Counted from the stretch's first letter, positions 45,022 to 57,947 are shown. The stretch: 64,000 nt of DNA from JAGTVG01 sp963699805 (GCA_963699805.1 CAVOVH010000005.1:992001-1056000); one strand, 5' to 3'. A program made the numbers and translations. Notes: a model not told the origin generated them from the sequence alone.

Positions 45022-46059
45022 TCAATAATACCTTTTAATATTAACTTCTTTATCAAGTTCCTTCCCTTTTAATAAATATTCAACGAACTGGTGCACAAAA
45101 TATGGTGCAAGTGAAACACCTTTTGAACCCAATCCATTAAATATTCCCAATGCAGGAAAATCCGGATGTAATCCTGCAAATGGCCTGTGATCTCTTGTGG
45201 CAGGTCGGATGCCTGCCAGGTGTTCTACAACATTATATTTAACTTTAAAATTCCGGTTTAGTTTTTCTTCAAGATATTTTTTTGCTTCTTCTGTCGGATT
45301 TACATGTGTATAATGCCAATCATAAGTTGCCCCCAATTTATATAAACCCTTTTGAATGGGGAAAATGAATATTTGCCTGTTGTAAATAAAATCAATTTGA
45401 ATTTCCGGATCAATCATCAGGATCTCCCCTTTTACCGGACGGAAAGGCAGCCATTTGAAAAATGGATTATCAGCAGCATGGATCCCTTCACAGAAAACAA
45501 TTTTTTCTGCGGTAAATTCTTTGTACCTGATCCCGTTTTCAAGAGTTTCAAGATGAACATGTTCAAAAACTTCCTCCCTGAATGCTTTTTTAGACTGGAT
45601 GGATTTCCGGATCGATTTCAGAAGATAAGGGATATCGAGGTATCCGGTGTTTTTAAGAAATATTCCTCCCAAGGAGTTGAGAAGAGGAAGGTTTTCCGGG
45701 GGGAGATGAATGATCTGGTCTACAAACGGTCCCAGTTCTTCAGGATTTGTTTTGGCGATCACCTCATTTTTTTCCTCAATGGAAAGGAATGGACGGAAGA
45801 GGGGGAGGAGGTAAAAAAATTTGGAATTGAGTTCCTTTTCCAGCTTTGTATAGTAATCGGTCAGGAAGGGAAATAAATGATCTGCCTGCCATGTTTTAAC
45901 AAATCTTCTTCCGGTAATCGGATTAAACAATCCTGCTGCAACCATGGAGGATTGTTTTTTTACCGGGTGATCATATACCAGAATTTTTTTTCCAGCCCGC
46001 ATTAATTCATATGCCATTAAACTTCCAGCCAGCCCCTGCCCGATCAGGATAAAATCCAT
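45022..46059 (-). CDS. FAD-dependent oxidoreductase, DAO (D-amino acid oxidase-like) family
   Basis: 345 residues from the ATG at 46059 (MDFILIGQGLAGSLMAYELM); a TTG eight codons upstream (46083) would add a charged octapeptide before the FAD motif, which is not typical. GxGxxG is IGQGLAGS, with KIVFCEGIHAADNPFF and AGIRPATRDHRPFAG near the C-terminus, where the Arg contacts the substrate carboxylate in DAO enzymes. The substrate is probably an amino acid or secondary amine. Divergent from the MBL-fold gene. Confidence 0.88.
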   Translation of the reverse strand: MDFILIGQGLAGSLMAYELMRAGKKILVYDHPVKKQSSMVAAGLFNPITGRRFVKTWQADHLFPFLTDYYTKLEKELNSKFFYLLPLFRPFLSIEEKNEVIAKTNPEELGPFVDQIIHLPPENLPLLNSLGGIFLKNTGYLDIPYLLKSIRKSIQSKKAFREEVFEHVHLETLENGIRYKEFTAEKIVFCEGIHAADNPFFKWLPFRPVKGEILMIDPEIQIDFIYNRQIFIFPIQKGLYKLGATYDWHYTHVNPTEEAKKYLEEKLNRNFKVKYNVVEHLAGIRPATRDHRPFAGLHPDFPALGIFNGLGSKGVSLAPYFVHQFVEYLLKGKELDKEVNIKRYY

Positions 46060-46134
46060 GTCCCTGCATCTTTTCAAATCCAATCTTTGTATTTGGTATT
46101 AATAAAAACAAATTTGTAATAAAATTAGTGTATC

Positions 46135-46779
46135 GTGCCTTCCATAAAAATTTTTTGTTTCAATGATTTTGCTGAAAACACTTTTGTGATTCATGATCAG
46201 CAGGAATGCATCATCATCGATCCGGGATGTTACACGGCTGCCGAGGTCGAAGAATTGATTCAATACATCGAGGAAAATCAATTACATCCGGTCGGCATAT
46301 TGAACTCCCATTGCCATATTGATCATGTTCTTGGAGTGGATAAACTTAAAAATCATTTTCAGATACCCTTTACGATAGGCAAGAATGAATTACCGGCATT
46401 AAAAAGCGTAAAATTATATGCTTCACTTTATGGGTACACGGGGTTTGTAGAACCGATAGCCGATCGTTTTATTGATGGAAGCCAAAACATCAAGGTAGGA
46501 AATCAGATCTGGGAAATCCTGGATGTTCCCGGGCACTCTCCCGGGCATATCGCCCTCTTTAACCGGGATGCATTAATCTGTATTTCAGGGGATGTATTAT
46601 TTAAACGTAGTATTGGACGTACTGATCTGCCGGGCGGGGATTATGATACGCTGATCAAAAGTATCAAAACTAAAATTTTTACGCTTCCGGGAAAAACTAA
46701 AATTTTGCCCGGACATGGTCCTGAAACGACAGTTATGGAAGAAAAAAAGTATAATCCTTTTTGTGGTGAAAATACTTAA
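46135..46779 (+). CDS. MBL-fold metallo-hydrolase (glyoxalase II-like)
   Basis: 214 residues starting from GTG. Metal motif SHCHIDHVLG (HxHxDH), DVPGHSPGHIALF with the second metal His, ISGDVLFKRSIGRTDLPGGD with the bridging Asp and the diagnostic GRxDLPGGD of the YcbL-like glyoxalase II subgroup, and LPGHGPETTV as the last His. Hydrolysis of a thioester such as S-lactoylglutathione or a bacillithiol adduct is likely but unproven. Three bases separate it from pssA. Confidence 0.92.
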   Translation: MPSIKIFCFNDFAENTFVIHDQQECIIIDPGCYTAAEVEELIQYIEENQLHPVGILNSHCHIDHVLGVDKLKNHFQIPFTIGKNELPALKSVKLYASLYGYTGFVEPIADRFIDGSQNIKVGNQIWEILDVPGHSPGHIALFNRDALICISGDVLFKRSIGRTDLPGGDYDTLIKSIKTKIFTLPGKTKILPGHGPETTVMEEKKYNPFCGENT

Positions 46780-46782
46780 AAA

Positions 46783-47487
46783 ATGAAAATCCAAAAGAAC
46801 ATTCCCAATTTTTTTACCGCCCTGAATTTATTGTCAGGTTGCTTTGGCATTGTAGCCATCATGGAAAATAATCCAAGAATGGCAACCTTGCTGATAATCG
46901 CTGGAGCTGTTTTCGATTTTTTTGATGGGTTTTTTGCCATGCAGTTAAAAGCGGGTTCTTCTTTCGGAAAGGAATTTGACTCACTCGCTGATATGGTAAC
47001 TTTCGGATTGCTGCCTTCTTTTCTCATGTATTTCCTTTTCAAAGAAAATTCGACGGGATATTATGCCTATTTAGCATTTATTATAGCTTTGGCTTCCGGT
47101 CTCAGGTTGGCCAGATTCAATATCAGTGATGATCAAAAAGAAAATTTTATAGGTCTGCCAACACCAGCCAATGCTTTTCTGCTGGCCGGATTAGTTAATA
47201 TTTATCTGGCTGACTGGGAATCCTTCAGGTATGTTTTTAACGATCCCAATATTCTGATGTCTTTTGTATTTATCCAGGCCTTTTTGATGAACAGCAAGAT
47301 TCAATTTCTTTCCCTGAAATTTACCCATACAGGATGGAAAGGCAATCAATACAGGTATCTTGTCGTTGTTGTGGGGTTGTTGTTGATCATTTTTTTTCAA
47401 CTTGAAGGGATATTTTTTGCCATGCTTTTTTACCTGTTTTTATCCTTATACCGGCATATATTTTTATTCCTCAAGTCTGGGGTTTGA
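46783..47487 (+). CDS. pssA: CDP-diacylglycerol--serine O-phosphatidyltransferase
   Basis: 234 residues, membrane enzyme with about seven helices. The CDP-alcohol phosphotransferase motif D-x2-DG-x2-A-x8-G-x3-D-x3-D is complete as FDFFDGFFAMQLKAGSSFG and KEFDSLADMV. NIPNFFTALNLLSGC is the classic N-terminus of bacterial PssA. It makes phosphatidylserine, precursor of phosphatidylethanolamine. Probably co-transcribed with the MBL gene. Confidence 0.94.
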   Translation: MKIQKNIPNFFTALNLLSGCFGIVAIMENNPRMATLLIIAGAVFDFFDGFFAMQLKAGSSFGKEFDSLADMVTFGLLPSFLMYFLFKENSTGYYAYLAFIIALASGLRLARFNISDDQKENFIGLPTPANAFLLAGLVNIYLADWESFRYVFNDPNILMSFVFIQAFLMNSKIQFLSLKFTHTGWKGNQYRYLVVVVGLLLIIFFQLEGIFFAMLFYLFLSLYRHIFLFLKSGV

Positions 47488-47550
47488 AGGCCGTGATCAG
47501 GACAAGCGCCTATTAAAGCCGTTTTGTTAAAAAAACTAGTGATAAGTGAT

Positions 47551-47558
47551 TACTTTTG
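47551..47558 (+). promoter_or_regulatory. Putative -7 box for porU
   Basis: TACTTTTG matches TAnnTTTG 55 bases before the porU ATG. A TTTG lies 24 bases upstream (47523-47526), longer than the usual spacer. Confidence 0.4.
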
Positions 47559-47612
47559 TCAATCATTTATTAATAAATACGTTGACACCTTTTAAACAGG
47601 TTTATATCTGAG

Positions 47613-50600
47613 ATGGGGGAGGTATTATCAAAGATTTGGATGGTTTTTCCAGCTTTTATGGCAGTATTTCTTCCATCATCATCTTGCTTTGGACAAAATC
47701 AGCCTGAATATCGGATAACCTGGGATCTGCCCACATCCGTGCCTGATCAGGAGGGGGACATGGTTAAAGCCCTTCATTTTAAAGAAGCTGTTCATTATTT
47801 GGAGTTTGATTACTTACCGGTTTATCCCGTTGAATTTTCTGATCAGATTCTTGAATCCGTAAAGATCGAATTTGATGCTCCTGTAAAATTATCGGATGAG
47901 GAAAAGGCCTTGCTTAATCACCATCCGATAAAGGAATCCCCCGAAATATATTTAAAAAAAATTAAAGAAGGAAATTCTAATACAACCAGGGTTTGGGTTC
48001 TGCCTTTTTTCAGTGATCCGGAAACCGGCGACCTATACAAGTTGAATGAATTCAAACTCCATTATCAGGCCGGGAAATCTCCGGATTTAATCAGCCAGAA
48101 CCTCCGGATAGGTGCTGTAAATTCTTCAGTTCTATCGGATGGGAACTGGTATAAATTGGCGGTTACGGAGGACGGCATTTATAAGGTTGATTATAATTAT
48201 TTACGGTCATTGGGCATCCCTGTCGAAGATATTGATCCCCGAAATATCAAGATTTTTGGGAATGGGGGAGAGATGTTGCCACAGCCGAATGACGCACCAA
48301 GACCAGAGGACCTGCTTGAAAACAGTATTATGGTTGTTGGTGAAAATGATGGAAAGTTTAATTCGGGTGATTATGTTTTGTTTTACGGACAATCCCCGCA
48401 TAAACTCGGCCTTAAGGAAGAGGGAGGTGCGGTGGAAGTCGAGTATTCACATCATGATTACGCGGATACCTCCTATTATTTTATAACGATTGCGGATGAA
48501 TCAGGATTACGTCTATCCAGTGCGATGAACCTGGGCGCTTCATTTCCCAGAATCAGAACCTTTGATTATTTAACCTTCCATGAATTTGATCAGTATAACA
48601 TACTGATGTACTGGGGTTCAGGATCGGGTAGGGAATGGTATGGGGAAATTTTCAGGATTAAAACCACCTATGATTTTGAAATCGATGTGCCAGGATTAAC
48701 ACCCAATTCACCCATAAAGGTTATCAGTGCGGTCATGGCTCAATCTTACAGCCCAACCTCTTTTACGTTAAGATTGAATAGTATGGAACTGGGGCTACAG
48801 GAAATGGACGTCATTCCTAATTCAACCTATGCCATTAAGGGAAGAAACAGGATTGATGATTTCAGTATGAATACAGGATCCCTTCCGGAAAACACTGAAA
48901 AACTTGTTTTACGCTATATCTTCACAAGGGGCAGTTCTTCCCTATCTGATGGATATCTTGATTATTTTAACATATGGTGCAAGCGTGACCTTGAAACTTT
49001 TACCGATCAGGTCCGGTTCAGATCTGTCGAAAGTCTTTCAAATCCGCTGACCACATTTGAAATAAGAGATTCGGGTAATCCCATTAATATATGGGATATA
49101 ACGGATCCCATTCATCCGGCCCAACAGGAATTTTCCAAAGAAAATCAACTTTATTCATTTGGCAAGGTAACAGACAGGCTCAAAGAATTTATTCTTTTCA
49201 ATGAGCGCAACACCTTAATCCCAGTACCTTGTGGTCAGGTCAAAAATCAGGATCTGCATGCAATGAGCACCCCGGAATTATTAATTGTCACGCATCCGGA
49301 TTTTGAATCTGCTGCCAATCGTCTGGCCATTCACCGTCAGCAACAGGGGATGAGTACTGAAGTGGTGAACATTTTCCAGATATATAACGAATTTTCTTCA
49401 GGGACTCAGGATATAACTGCCATACGCGATTTTATCAAATTTCTTTATGATAAGAATCCCCGGCTTAAGTCTCTTTTGTTGTTCGGAAGGGGATCTTTTG
49501 ATTATAAAGACCGCATTGATTTTAATACCAATTTTGTACCCATTTATGAATCCAGAAATTCACTCCATCCCATATATAGTTATTCTTCCGACGACTATTA
49601 CGGATTTCTGGATCAGAATGAAGGGGAATGGGATGAAACCTTTTTAGGGGATCACGGCATGGATATCGGGATTGGCAGATTACCCGTAAAATCATTGGCG
49701 GAAGCCAATGTACTGGTCGATAAAATCATCCTGTATGAAACCAATGATTACTGCTACGGATCGTGGAGAAATGATATTTATTTTGTTGCGGATGATGGGG
49801 ATGGCACTGATGGAATAAGGCATTCAAAGGATGCCGACCGATTAAGTGTATTGGTAGATACAAGCTATTCAAATTTTAACATCCGGAAAATTTATGTGGA
49901 CGCCTATGAGCAGATCATTCAACCCAATCAGCAAGAGGCACCCGGAGCAAAAGAAGCCATCCGAAATGCAGTTAAGAATGGAGCATTGCTGATCAATTAT
50001 ACCGGGCATGGCAGCGAAAATCAGTGGACGCGTGAAAATATATTGAACATCTCGTTAATCAATCAATGGGATAATATTTTTAAGCTTCCTTTACTGGTAA
50101 CAGCTACCTGTGAATTTGGAAGACACGATGATCCCATGAAGATCTCAGGTGCCGAGTATGCTTTGATCAATGACCGGGGAGGGGCGATCGGATTGGTAAC
50201 CACGGCCAGACCCGTATTTGCTTCCACCAACTTTATTTTAAATCAATCCTTTTATGGATTTGTATTTGAAAAGATAGATGGGAATTATCAAACCATTGGT
50301 GAAATATTCAGAAAGACAAAAAATACCAGTTTGAACGGATCGGTCAACCGGAATTTTTCCTTGTTGGGGGATCCCTCCATGATACTTGCCTATCCGAACA
50401 GGAATTTAATCATTGATAAAATCAATGAGAGTCTGGTGGAAGAAAAGATCGATACACTGGAAGCTTTAAAGAAAGTACGTGTGAGTGGGAATGTTTTTGA
50501 TTCGGATTATAAAATCATGTCGGGATATAATGGCACGTTAACCGCAGCAGTATATGATAAATCGCAGCTAAAGCAGACCCTCGGCACGCAGGATCCTGTG

Positions 50601-51476
50601 ATGGTATATGATGAGCGAAACAGTCTGATATTCAGAGGAGACGCCTCCATAATCAATGGCAAATTCTCATTTGAATTTATTGTATCCAAAAATATTGATT
50701 ATCAGATTGGTGAGGGAAAAATAAGCCTTTATTCTGTAGACGATCATCTTCAAATTGATGCGTCGGGATCTAATCAGAATTTATATGTAGGTGGGAACCT
50801 CAGTAATCCGCCAGAAGATAATACCCCTCCCGAGGTGATCTTATATATGGAAGATTCCACCTTTAATTTTGGTGATCTGACCAGTGATCACCCTAACCTG
50901 ATTGCCGACATCTTTGATGAGAATGGGATCAACCTCCTTGAAAATGAGATCAGCAAAGGATTAATTGTCGCCCTGGATGATGAGGATCCGTTTACGGTCA
51001 ATCAGTTTTATAAAGCAGATCGTGATGATTATCAGAAGGGGCAGCTCAATTATCAGTTGTCGGAATTGAAAGAAGGCAGGCATACGGTGCTTCTGAAAGT
51101 CTGGGATACCCATAATAATCTTACGGAAGCATATACGGAATTTATTGTAGGGGAAGACAATAAACTAATCATCCAGAATGTATTGAATTATCCCAATCCA
51201 TTCATGAATGAGACCCGCTTTTCATTTGAACATAATCGTTCTGGTGAGAATTTATCAGTAAAGATCCAGATTTACACCATCAAAGGACAACTGGTCAAAA
51301 CGATAGAAGGAGTTACGAGTTATAGTGGTTTCAGGATCAATGACATCACCTGGGATGGACGGGGAGAATCCGGCAAAAAATTGGAAAGTGGTTTATACGT
51401 TTACAGAGTCTTTGTTCGTTCTTTATTAGATGGTGCAAAAAATACAGCATACCAAAAGCTCGTTATAATTAAATAA
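47613..51476 (+). CDS. porU: Type IX secretion system sortase PorU
   Basis: 1287 residues. Signal peptide about 1-28, a long beta-rich N-terminal region, then a gingipain-like C25 peptidase domain (about 560-920): DITAIRDFIKFLYD, LLLFGRGSFDYK, catalytic His in NYTGHGSENQW (about 798) and Cys in TATCEFGRHDDP (about 832). The C-terminus ends with an Ig/FlgD-like domain (NYPNPFMNETRFSF ... GLYVYRVFVR) as in PorU. PorU removes the C-terminal signal from T9SS cargo and attaches it to lipopolysaccharide at the cell surface. porV follows after 28 bases. Confidence 0.95.
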   Translation: MGEVLSKIWMVFPAFMAVFLPSSSCFGQNQPEYRITWDLPTSVPDQEGDMVKALHFKEAVHYLEFDYLPVYPVEFSDQILESVKIEFDAPVKLSDEEKALLNHHPIKESPEIYLKKIKEGNSNTTRVWVLPFFSDPETGDLYKLNEFKLHYQAGKSPDLISQNLRIGAVNSSVLSDGNWYKLAVTEDGIYKVDYNYLRSLGIPVEDIDPRNIKIFGNGGEMLPQPNDAPRPEDLLENSIMVVGENDGKFNSGDYVLFYGQSPHKLGLKEEGGAVEVEYSHHDYADTSYYFITIADESGLRLSSAMNLGASFPRIRTFDYLTFHEFDQYNILMYWGSGSGREWYGEIFRIKTTYDFEIDVPGLTPNSPIKVISAVMAQSYSPTSFTLRLNSMELGLQEMDVIPNSTYAIKGRNRIDDFSMNTGSLPENTEKLVLRYIFTRGSSSLSDGYLDYFNIWCKRDLETFTDQVRFRSVESLSNPLTTFEIRDSGNPINIWDITDPIHPAQQEFSKENQLYSFGKVTDRLKEFILFNERNTLIPVPCGQVKNQDLHAMSTPELLIVTHPDFESAANRLAIHRQQQGMSTEVVNIFQIYNEFSSGTQDITAIRDFIKFLYDKNPRLKSLLLFGRGSFDYKDRIDFNTNFVPIYESRNSLHPIYSYSSDDYYGFLDQNEGEWDETFLGDHGMDIGIGRLPVKSLAEANVLVDKIILYETNDYCYGSWRNDIYFVADDGDGTDGIRHSKDADRLSVLVDTSYSNFNIRKIYVDAYEQIIQPNQQEAPGAKEAIRNAVKNGALLINYTGHGSENQWTRENILNISLINQWDNIFKLPLLVTATCEFGRHDDPMKISGAEYALINDRGGAIGLVTTARPVFASTNFILNQSFYGFVFEKIDGNYQTIGEIFRKTKNTSLNGSVNRNFSLLGDPSMILAYPNRNLIIDKINESLVEEKIDTLEALKKVRVSGNVFDSDYKIMSGYNGTLTAAVYDKSQLKQTLGTQDPVMVYDERNSLIFRGDASIINGKFSFEFIVSKNIDYQIGEGKISLYSVDDHLQIDASGSNQNLYVGGNLSNPPEDNTPPEVILYMEDSTFNFGDLTSDHPNLIADIFDENGINLLENEISKGLIVALDDEDPFTVNQFYKADRDDYQKGQLNYQLSELKEGRHTVLLKVWDTHNNLTEAYTEFIVGEDNKLIIQNVLNYPNPFMNETRFSFEHNRSGENLSVKIQIYTIKGQLVKTIEGVTSYSGFRINDITWDGRGESGKKLESGLYVYRVFVRSLLDGAKNTAYQKLVIIK

Positions 51477-51504
51477 TTTATATTTACAGGTAAATACATT
51501 GTTA

Positions 51505-52752
51505 ATGATCAAGTACTTGCGATTCAAATATATCATCGCTGCTCCTTTAATTTTTTTTATTACTGAATTTTCCTTTGGGCAAGGTACGGCCATCATTGCC
51601 GGTCAGGATACAAGCCGGCGGGTGATTACCACTGCTGTTCCTTTTCTAACCATCGCGCCAGATGCCAGGGCGGGGGCCATGGGAGACGCAGGAGTGGCTT
51701 CATCACCGGATGCTGCGTCAGGACACTGGAATCCAGCAAAGTTCGCTTTTATAGAAAATGACTATGGCTTTTCCCTATCCTATACACCATGGTTAGGTAA
51801 AATTATCAATGACATGTCCATCTCCTACCTTGGAGGATATTATAAAATCAACCGGGAGCGTGCGGTTGCAGTATCCCTGCGATATTTCGATCTGGGGGAT
51901 ATCACTTTCACTGATATATTCGGTACGACGACAGGGCAATTCAATCCCAGGGAATTTTCCATTGATGGAACCTATTCCCAGTTATTGACTGAATATTTCA
52001 GCATCGGGGTGAGTTTAAGGTACATCCATTCCAATCTTACCGGGAATGCTTTCAACAGTACCTCAGATGCCCAGGCCGGTACCAGTGTGGCCGCTGATAT
52101 CGGTATATTTTTTGACAGGAACATCATGTTAAGTGGAAATAATTCAAATATATCGGCGGGATTGTCAATCACCAATATTGGCCAGAAGATGACCTATTCA
52201 AATGATGACAATAAAGAATTCATACCTACCAATCTGAGGCTGGGCTCTACCTTCACAACCAGTCTTGATCCTTACAACCGGTTATCCTTCATGTTGGATC
52301 TTAATAAGTTAATGGTTCCCACTCCTCCGATCTATGCCGTCGATGAGAATGGAAGCATCATATATGATGATGAGGGTAATCCTGTAATTAAAAGGGGTAA
52401 GGATCCCAACCGATCACTATTGAGTGGCATGTTTGGATCTTTTGCGGATGCCCCCGACGGATTTTCAGAAGAAATGCAGGAAATCATGATCGCAACCGGG
52501 TTGGAATATTGGTATCGTGATCTGTTTTCAGTCAGAGCCGGATACTTTTATGAAAACCAGAATAAGGGAAACAGGAAATATTTTACCATGGGACTCGGTT
52601 TTCGTTACCGGGTTTTTGGTGTGGATTTTGCCTACCTCGTTCCGCAGGAATCCAATCACCCGCTTGCAGAGACATTACGTTTCACGGTCCTTTTTAACTT
52701 TAACTCCTATAAACAACAGGAGTCAATTACCGACGATGAATCTAATAATTAA
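51505..52752 (+). CDS. porV: Type IX secretion system outer-membrane protein PorV
   Basis: 415 residues from the ATG at 51505 (MIKYLRFKYIIAAPL); a TTG two codons earlier is less likely. Signal peptide about 1-26, then VPFLTIAPDARAGAMGDAGVASSPDAASGHWNPAKF, the PorV/FadL-like signature, and beta-barrel strands to the end. PorV is the shuttle that binds cargo and presents it to PorU. Ends in a codon overlap with the next gene (TAATG), which suggests co-translation with the M16 homologue. Confidence 0.95.
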   Translation: MIKYLRFKYIIAAPLIFFITEFSFGQGTAIIAGQDTSRRVITTAVPFLTIAPDARAGAMGDAGVASSPDAASGHWNPAKFAFIENDYGFSLSYTPWLGKIINDMSISYLGGYYKINRERAVAVSLRYFDLGDITFTDIFGTTTGQFNPREFSIDGTYSQLLTEYFSIGVSLRYIHSNLTGNAFNSTSDAQAGTSVAADIGIFFDRNIMLSGNNSNISAGLSITNIGQKMTYSNDDNKEFIPTNLRLGSTFTTSLDPYNRLSFMLDLNKLMVPTPPIYAVDENGSIIYDDEGNPVIKRGKDPNRSLLSGMFGSFADAPDGFSEEMQEIMIATGLEYWYRDLFSVRAGYFYENQNKGNRKYFTMGLGFRYRVFGVDFAYLVPQESNHPLAETLRFTVLFNFNSYKQQESITDDESNN

Positions 52753-54014
52753 TGCTTGATCGCCGCCTTCCTCCTCCTGCTGGTGAAATTTCCAAATTCG
52801 AACTTATTCAGGCACAGACTAACCATCTATCTTCAGGAGTCCCGGTGCATATGATTGATGCCGGACATCATGAGATCATATTGATAGAATGTGTTTTCCG
52901 ATCCGGGAAATGGTTTGAAAATCTTCCGGGAGTTTCTTTCTTTTCATCCAGGATGCTGCTTGAGGGATCTGAATTTATGAATTCAGGAGAAATCGCTGAT
53001 TATTTTGATTCACATGGAACCCGGGTGGAGGTCCATGCCGGGTCCGATCTTGTGACTTTTTCGGTATATGTACTTAAAAAACATTTTGAAAAAGTTATTT
53101 CCGTTATAAAGGAATTGTTAATGCATCCGGCCTTTCCTGAAGATGAACTGGAGATCATGAAAGAAATTCAGATCCAGCACATAAAGGTAAATGATAAGAA
53201 AAACGGTACCAGGGCAGGTAAAGAATTTCGGAAATTGATTTTTGGCAGTGATCATCCTTATGGCAGGTCGCTTGAAGTTCATGAGATCGAAGAATTTATT
53301 TTGACGGAAAATCTCTGGAATTATTATCGATCTGTTTTATTAACCGGGATGGAAATTTTTATTTCTGGGGAACTGAATCCCGGCATGATTGATTCTCTTG
53401 AAATTTTCTCAGATATTCCCCTTATCACCGGTCAGAAATCCGATTTAATTTTTCCTTATCCTGATCTCGCCGAAAAGCAGATCCCTGTGAAAGACAGCTC
53501 CCAGACCTCCATACGGTATGGGAGGAGGATCATACAAAAGGGTCATGAAGATTACCTGTCATTGATCGTACTCAATGAACTTTTAGGAGGATTTTTCGGA
53601 TCCCGGTTAATGAAGAATATCAGGGAAGATAAAGGTTTTACGTATGGCATACATTCCAGTCTGATACATCATATACATGACAGTTACTGGATCATTGGCA
53701 CGGACGTAAAAAAGGAATTTGAAAGGGATGCCGTCCGTGAAATCCGGTATGAGTTTTCACGGTTAAGGGAGGAGCCTGTAGGGGAGGAAGAGCTGGCGAT
53801 GGTCAGAAATTATTTACTGGGTAATTTTTTATCCAGTGTCGAAACTTCATTTTCCCTGGCCGATAAATTCAAGAACATCTATTTTTTCAACCTGGGATAT
53901 GTGTATTATGATGATTATCTGCATACTTTACGGACCATCAATTCCCGGAAGATTCAGGATCTAGCAAATCGGTATCTGACGGAGGATGAATTCAGACTGG
54001 TATTGATAGGGTAA
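52752..54014 (+). CDS. M16-family peptidase homologue lacking the catalytic motif
   Basis: 420 residues, no signal peptide. The M16 fold is recognisable: a first domain, then GRRIIQKGHEDYLSLIVLNELLGGFFGSRLMKNIREDKGFTYGIHS in the second, the R/Y block of the family. The zinc motif HxxEH is replaced: canonical GxAHLLEHM aligns with GVSFFSSRM at 60-68, i.e. Phe63, Ser66 and Arg67. It is therefore likely a non-catalytic subunit, like MPP-alpha or the inactive half of M16B pairs. It overlaps porV by one base-triplet; no active partner is in the window. Confidence 0.85.
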   Translation: MLDRRLPPPAGEISKFELIQAQTNHLSSGVPVHMIDAGHHEIILIECVFRSGKWFENLPGVSFFSSRMLLEGSEFMNSGEIADYFDSHGTRVEVHAGSDLVTFSVYVLKKHFEKVISVIKELLMHPAFPEDELEIMKEIQIQHIKVNDKKNGTRAGKEFRKLIFGSDHPYGRSLEVHEIEEFILTENLWNYYRSVLLTGMEIFISGELNPGMIDSLEIFSDIPLITGQKSDLIFPYPDLAEKQIPVKDSSQTSIRYGRRIIQKGHEDYLSLIVLNELLGGFFGSRLMKNIREDKGFTYGIHSSLIHHIHDSYWIIGTDVKKEFERDAVREIRYEFSRLREEPVGEEELAMVRNYLLGNFLSSVETSFSLADKFKNIYFFNLGYVYYDDYLHTLRTINSRKIQDLANRYLTEDEFRLVLIG

Positions 54015-54118
54015 TCATCAAGGAGGTTACTGGTGTATTTCTGTTTTCGTTTATTTGAACTGCTTTCAACAACCAAATTCCAATTCCTCATAACCTCCGA
54101 AACTGTTTATTGAATCTT

Positions 54119-54165
54119 TTGTTCGTGCATCCCTTGGTGTCCTTGCGCCTTTTTGGTAAATCCTA
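54119..54165. repeat. Fragment of a dispersed intergenic repeat
   Basis: The stretch reads TTGGTGTCCTTGCGCC and TTTTTGGTAAATCC, a degraded form of the word string GTGTCCTT-GTGCC-TTTGTGG found in intergenic DNA of many Bacteroidota. The repeat at 7300-7523 contains similar words in the opposite orientation. Located between the M16 gene and the rRNA terminator, where nothing else is recognised (54015-54246). Confidence 0.45.
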
Positions 54166-54245
54166 TTATCAGTGCGTCCCATGTGTGGTCCTGGACCTTC
54201 GGGGCCATGCTTGAGGATTGGGTTTCGGGGTTTATCCTGAGGGGC

Positions 54246-54284
54246 AAAAAAAAACCCTGAAGTAGAACATCGTTCACTTCAGGG
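54246..54284 (-). terminator. rRNA operon terminator
   Basis: Read on the minus strand, a nine-pair stem CCCTGAAGT/ACTTCAGGG (54255-54263 with 54276-54284) with further AAC/GTT pairing in the loop is followed by nine T. It begins 12 bases after the 5S gene. Confidence 0.92.
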
Positions 54285-54296
54285 GTAATAAGAAAC

Positions 54297-54404
<108 letters not shown>

Positions 54405-54474
54405 AAGACGTTAAATATTTTTATAAAGGATAAACCTTTTGTTTTCCCTTTTTAAGACCCCGTCCTAATACTTG

Positions 54475-54500
54475 CCTGCCGTAGCCTTGGCGAAGGCAGG
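54475..54500. repeat. Palindromic element in the 23S-5S spacer
   Basis: CCTGCC (54475-54480) and GGCAGG (54495-54500) form a stem with a nested GCC/GGC. Short perfect hairpins of this word type occur as dispersed elements in many Bacteroidota genomes. It lies in the transcribed spacer. Confidence 0.6.
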
Positions 54501-54518
54501 ATCACCATAAGGTCTTTG

Positions 54519-54592
54519 TCCTGAACCCTGTCCTGAACCCTGTCCTGAACTTGTTTCAGGATCTTCAGGATCTTTCAGGATCTTTCAGGATC
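54519..54592. repeat. Palindrome with tandemly amplified arms
   Basis: The left part is three near copies of CCTGTCCTGAA at 12-base period; after a CTTGT centre come four copies of a TTTCAGGATC-like unit at about 10-11-base period. Left and right units are mutually inverted (TCCTGAA/TTCAGGA), so the whole block can fold in several registers. Lies between 23S and 5S. Confidence 0.75.
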
Positions 54593-54709
54593 AATAAATT
54601 TAGACATGTTGAGAAGAGATATCAGCAGAGAGGCGTTTTGCAAGTAAAGGATTAGTTATTGGTGCTCAGGGGGGGCCGGGATTAGCCAGCCCCCCCCTTT
54701 TTTCTAAGA

Positions 54710-57618
<2,909 letters not shown>

Positions 57619-57947
57619 CCTTCTTCACCAATGACTAACCTCTTTTCTTGCTCTTGTGTTCTCGATTACTCGTTAACCTTTCCTATCTACTGTATCTCTT
57701 GTGAATCTCAACATGTCAAAGAACTTTATCCAACCCCCTTTCTTAAGGGCCGGCCTGCCGCTAACCAGGAATTACTCCCCTGCTGTCAGCCTTCTTTTTT
57801 CTTACTTCAATCTACCCGGGCCTTGCCTTCCGCAATGGCCCCCTTATGTGATGTGGTGAAAAGGTGAAAAGGTGATGTGGTGCTTCAATTCGTTTCCAAA
57901 ACTATATCACTACATCGCTTGATCACTACATCGCCTTATAGCCTCCG
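57619..57947. other. Spacer between 23S and tRNA-Ala, with short repeats
   Basis: A low-complexity part at 57849-57880 (GTGATGTGG and GGTGAAAA words repeated) and 57900-57940 (TCACTACATCGC twice) are present. The first is complementary to words at 58377-58424. No gene is supported. Confidence 0.6.
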
